DNA from: Anisakis pegreffii
Lineage: Eukaryota; Nematoda; Chromadorea; Rhabditida; Anisakidae
Length of the DNA stretch: 64,000 nt
Assembly (NCBI GenBank): GCA_035041965.1
Contig: JAPYMA010000299.1
Span: 124,001 to 188,000, forward strand
Direction of reading: 5' to 3'
The notes beneath the pieces are model-generated. The model made no database searches and had not been told where the DNA came from. It saw only the letters and a program-made list of their open reading frames with translations. Positions 49,556-64,000 of this stretch are shown one piece after another; positions within the stretch are counted from its first letter, which is position 1; each line of letters opens with the position of its first letter. The position numbers and the translations under genes were made by a program.

Positions 49556-50802
49556 CATTCTTGCTGGTTCTTCGGATATTTTTTACGTAAAGAATTATTA
49601 AGAGAATCATTAAGAGATTGCGTGATTGTGAACAGCAAACTTTTTGACTTCTTTGCTATCACTGATACGAACCAATTATTTATTTGGGCCCAACGATTTT
49701 CGATTCGCTTCTGTTCAACCCCATTTGTCTCAACACGTTTTATTCAATACAAAATCTATTGAAGCTTAATTGAGGAATGAGTTCAGATAATCTCGCCTAA
49801 TAGATTACTCAACTAATCAAGCGTTAATTCAAACAAAAGAATGTTAGCTGATTTACGAATCGATGCGCTTGCAACGTCCGTAAAAAGCTCAATCAATATG
49901 TTCCAATAGTTTCATCAGTATGAGTGTCGTTCAAAATCAGTGATGCTCTTCATGTTGATGAAAGATGTTGTTTCAGTGTGACTCGGATCTAGGATTTCCA
50001 CTTTCGCGTTGATATTGAACTTTGAACTGAAACTTCTTTCTATACAAAGTAAAATTTAAATTCATGTAAAATTCAAGCTCGAGATCGAATACGCTCTATG
50101 AATTAAGCCTACACATCTACATTTCACTTTCGAATTCTATCAGCATTCAAAAGTCTCGAATCGATTAACAGTTGTTTTTTTCTGCACTCATGTAACGCAG
50201 CAGCAGTTGATTAGCAGCAATTACCTCCGTTTATATTACGTGTGATATTTCTGAGTTTGTATGTTCATCACTGGTGAGAGCTTTACAAACACTGCGATGT
50301 AGAATTCTTGTTTGAGTTCACTAAAACTATTATTTATTACTGCCTTTCTGGTTTATTCTGTAATGAGTTTTCTTCATCGTGAAGCTAAATTCTTTATTCA
50401 AATTTGCTTCTATCGTTATTTCCTCATACGACTCACAACAAACCATTCACAAGAATCATTCACAAGAGCCACCTCCTAATCTAGATCATTATTTTCAGTT
50501 TGACAAGATTCTTCATTCGGTTTTGCTGTAGAAACTTATTTTTGATTATCATCATTAATATTTTTATGATTGTAAATTTCATTAACTTTTTCATCAGTGT
50601 TGCTTTGATTACCGCTGTTCAGTAACTGAAAAAATGTTGTGTCATATGATTCGAGTACAATGGTTGGTGCTGAATGTTGATATAATAGAAGCTCATTCGA
50701 TTGACTCAAGTTCTAAGTGCGCTATGCGCTCGAATGTGCTACGCAATAATAATACGTTCGAATTGCGTTTATTCCATATCAAATTATAACAGTGTTGTGT
50801 AG

Positions 50803-60683
<9,881 letters not shown>

Positions 60684-63248
60684 AGATCGAATAATGATGA
60701 TGATAATAAATAACAACAACAACAATAATAATACGAATAATAACAATCATAAAAATAAATATAACAATAAAATGGTGATATTATTAATATCAACAGTACT
60801 GATATGTTTGTTATTATTTTGGTGCTAAAGTAATTGTCCAATTATAATTATTCATTGATTCGTTTTGCTGGATTTCTTTGTTTCCAAATTGAAATTTTTC
60901 TTTTTTTTCTCACAACAAAATAACTTTGAGTGTACGTGCATTCGATGCTTTAGAAATTTGCTATCAAATTCAGAATTTTTAAAAAATTTTCATAACCATT
61001 CATTCGAATTTCTTACGCGTACAGCACTGCCTAAAGCAATCTCTTCCATTCAGCTCTTTTTGCTCGAACAATCATTCGAGTTTAGGTGTTTTTTAACAAC
61101 TTATTTATTCACTGCACACATATTTTTGATGAGTTTTCACTTCAAAAAACTATTTATATGCCTGCTGTATCTTATACGAGGTAAATGAATAGTCGCTCAA
61201 CTTTCTGATCCATCCGAATTAATTCATTGTTGCAGCGGTGATTCGTTTTTGTGTAAGGTAGGTGGGCGTGATGAGATGAGTGGAATACAGTTGTAGAGAG
61301 CAAGTGAACTTCGTTGAATGATGTTATGAAGTGAATGATGTGCTTATGCTAAATTATATAACTATTTATTTATTTAGTCGTTCGTTTATTTCATATGATG
61401 ATGACAAGTTCAGCCGAAAATTTGCGAGCAAACTGAGGCTAATTTTAAGTGTGCCACAATGCAGAAACCGTGATTAATTGTTATGTTTTTTAATAGTTCT
61501 TTGAATTTGTGCCTGAGTTTCGAAAATATTACTTAAGTTTTATTTAGATGATTGATGCTACTGAGCAGAGATTTATCCATCGGTATCTCAACGTCGGTCA
61601 GAGGAGCTGTCCCAATTAGTCTCTCGATCTATTGTTTTTCTTCTGTTTTTTTCTACTATTTTTTTCAGATGTTCTGAGGCCTTATTACAAATATGTTTAT
61701 TTTTATGAGCCACAAACACATTAAAAGTCTAGTGAATGTATTTGTTTGACAATGCATACATAGCATTTTCGTTATATTATGTCATTTGTAGTTACACATT
61801 TATTTAACTTGAATTTACTCGAATACGACTATCATTTTGACTCAAAAGTTGATTTTTATTGTTCGCTTATTGTGCTTCACTCTTCCTTCAGCCAATATAC
61901 TTCAGTTCGGTTATTTAAAGCAAGTGTTACTTCACGTTAACAGCTACTGTTCTCGAATTTGATCCTGTCGACATCGTTCGCTTGAAAATTGCAAATGCCG
62001 ACAAATTGAGATGACAAGCAAACGTTTAGTTACTGCAAATCGGTTTTACTAGATAATCTTCCTCACTAAATGCTACCGCCAAGTGAGCAAACTATAGGTT
62101 CTTCAATGAAACAAATACTCCCTTTGAATAAGTTAGGAAAAGCGAAAATGATTCAACAACCTAAAAGTGTTGGGTTTTAGGTGGAGTCTTAGGCTTGGGA
62201 TCAAATCGTTTCCATTTAGATAGTTGATACTCTTCAATCGTGATTAGGCTCTCATTTCCGGAACGAGATTTGGCTTCAACTGAGGCCAACTGCAGCGAAA
62301 ATATGAATACTATTTTATTGTATGAACATTATTGCATCGTTTTATTATATGAACACAATAATCTGATATGAAAATATCAGTGAGCAATAGATAAAATGAA
62401 CAAACACCGTGCTAAACGTTGCGTCAGTTAATCTTTCGAAGAGTGACGCTGAAAAATACACAAAATAGGATGACAACACACTTCGTAGGGTTGGAGCCTT
62501 CATTAGCCACAGAAAATCATGTGTTACCTCTAGCCATCCAACACGTAAGTGGTCAGTTCCGGAATTCTGATTCTAGAATCAACCAAAGAAAACAAAATAA
62601 CATCTTCCTTACCAATCAGCATTACATCATTCAGAATATACACTTGCTTACTACCAATATTTTCGCTCTCTTCTTTCTGTTGTACTTCTCATAAACTCTC
62701 ACTCCCAAAATAAAAATGGCAAAAATTTTCGATTGGTACTTTCCAACCTTTCTTCTATTCGCTGTCATGGCACATTGCAGCTATTTTATTGAGGAATTGA
62801 GGCAGTCAGAAGAAATTCAAACCCTATTATCTACGACATTCAATCATATATTGAACAGTTTCTGTTGATGTATTTTAATCGAAAAAAGTCGACCGCTGTA
62901 AGATATCTAATGGTATTTTTATTCAGTTACTAATTGCGAAATCAAATCGACAACAATAGATAATCAAACTAACAAAACATTTAAAATTATCAATATGATA
63001 CATCACAAAAACGATTAATTCACATTATGGTAAAATATGAACTATAAATTTATCGCTTGCAAATCCATTGCAAAATTAAAATCTATTGACACGTTAAAAC
63101 CAGTAAAATACGAACGGTGCGAAAATGAATGAAAATATTTTTGAAAACTTTGGACAATTAATACCGATCACTGCTGAAGACGGTAAATAAGAATCGAAGA
63201 TAAGAATCACATCAATTCAGATTCGAAGCAATTTTTGAACTGAATCAA
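60684..63248. other. Intergenic, 3' flanks of junctophilin and the GcvT-domain gene
   Basis: AAT/AAC simple repeats at 60690-60780 follow the junctophilin stop. The rest is AT-rich with no recognisable coding. One copy of a MITE-like repeat sits at 62813-62913. The two flanking genes converge here. Confidence 0.5.
62813..62913. mobile_element. MITE-like repeat, copy 1 (one end missing)
   Basis: About 100 bases nearly identical (two differences noticed) to 63424-63524. It has the left terminus AAACCCTATTATCTA (62819 on) but diverges after AGATATCTAATGG, so the right terminus is absent. Confidence 0.7.
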
Positions 63249-64000
63249 CTAGTTTTTGGGTAGTGGCACTGGCGGACCGTCGAGCATTCTAGCACCGATA
63301 CGCATACCACCAATATCGACTGTTAACTGCAAAATATTCAATGATAACCTCGACAAAAATGAGCATCTGTTCAATTAATAAACATGAATGAGATTCAAGA
63401 ACGTGAACACCTTATCTGTTTGCAAATTCAAACCCTATTATCTACGACATTCAATCATATATTGAATAGTTTCTGTTCATGTATTTTAATCGAAAAAAGT
63501 CGACCGCTGTAAGATATCTAATGGAATAGATAATAGGGTTTAATGTTCACATGAGCATTAGAGTGTGGTGCGAGAATCGGGGACCTCGTCCCCGAATACC
63601 TGTTCACGAATTTTTTCGAGCCGGCCGTATTTTCGGGGTCCCGACTGCAAAATTTCATCCCCGATTTCCCCCGTCCCAGACTTTTTTACGTCCCAGCATC
63701 ACACTACTACAAACTACTACCTCTCAAAGTCAGTTTAGAATATCACGCAATAGAACAATTATCATACAGCCCTACGTGGAAATGATATAAGGAAGGAATG
63801 TAACAAACGCATGCTTATACTTAGTTCTGAATAAAAGACTGCCGAAATTCAAAAGTTTATTTCACATGTTAATAACAGAGATTCAGGTTGGTTGACAAAA
63901 AACGGTAACCTACTTCATCGTCGAGTGAAATATCAGAATTGACCCAAGCATATGCAAGTGGACGGTGTAGGCGTACACTATACGTACCGGATGTTATTTG
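63249..64000 (-). CDS. C-terminal exons of a GcvT-barrel enzyme, 5' part outside window
   Basis: Two exons on the minus strand: 64000-63914 and 63326-63249. The first reads TSGTYSVRLHRPLAYAWVN..DISLDDE and ends at GAA|GTAGGT; the second starts after TTTTGCAG and reads LTVDIGGMRIGARMLDGPPV to PLPKN and a TAG. The TSG-x-x-S...PLAYAWV...L-x-V-x-I-x-G pattern is that of the C-terminal barrel of the aminomethyltransferase (GcvT) family, as in glycine cleavage T-protein, dimethylglycine and sarcosine dehydrogenases and PDPR. Which member cannot be told from 54 residues. Both exons are in phase 0. The 587-base intron contains a MITE and the GC-rich repeat. Confidence 0.65.
63430..63541. mobile_element. 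MITE-like repeat, copy 2 (both ends present)
   Basis: 112 bases with perfect 15-bp terminal inverted repeats: AAACCCTATTATCTA at 63430-63444 and its complement TAGATAATAGGGTTT at 63527-63541. It lies in the last intron of the GcvT-domain gene. No target duplication is obvious. Confidence 0.75.
63565..63700. repeat. GC-rich dispersed repeat, second copy
   Basis: Contains CGGGGACCTCGTCCCCG (a small palindrome) and TTTTTTCGAGCCGGCCGTAT, matching the layout of the repeat at 20641-20880. Possible ends AGTGTGGTGC (63560) and GCATCACACT (about 63697) are inverted with one mismatch. Confidence 0.55.

Noticed and set aside
63430..63541. Telomere-like AAACCCTA / TAGGGTTT strings.
   Set aside because: Only one unit at each end and arranged as inverted termini of a short repeat, not a tandem array.

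Overview
The window reads as nematode nuclear DNA. It is AT-rich, intron-dense with many short introns, most acceptors resemble TTTTCAG, and several reconstructed proteins look like nematode family members. The species cannot be named from sequence alone; a clade III parasite is possible but not shown.

Layout. 38-10846 (+): 3' two thirds of a Slit guidance ligand. 12530-19044 (+): complete DEG/ENaC subunit closest to MEC-4, with its start, both membrane segments and stop visible. 21901-27287 (-): unrecognised Ser/Thr-rich membrane protein in about nine exons. 28560-30975 (+): decayed non-LTR retrotransposon. 32895-39266 (-): C-terminal half of a nephrin/SYG-2-type Ig+FN3 receptor. 39267-50835: about 11.5 kb with no supported gene, holding a foldback element and simple repeats. 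50836-60683 (+): complete junctophilin in 11 exons (770 codons, frame closed throughout). 63249-64000 (-): last two exons of an enzyme with a GcvT-type C-terminal barrel.

Most single ORFs of 60-100 codons are chance; the real genes were assembled by joining short exons whose phases agree and whose translations follow known families. Exon limits are stated so that they can be tested.

The genes are not an operon. Four belong to neuro-muscular biology: Slit (axon guidance), MEC-4-like channel (touch sensing), nephrin/SYG-2-like receptor (synapse partner choice) and junctophilin (ER-plasma membrane junctions). From memory, slt-1, mec-4 and syg-2 are all on the X chromosome of C. elegans, which suggests this is a piece of the ancestral X-type element.

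Introns and spacers carry many small transposon relics: a hAT-type element with a perfect 8-bp target duplication inside junctophilin, a second element with hAT-like ends inside slit, a 0.7-kb foldback, a 112-bp palindromic MITE with a second partial copy, and a GC-rich dispersed repeat. No tRNA, rRNA or CRISPR was seen.
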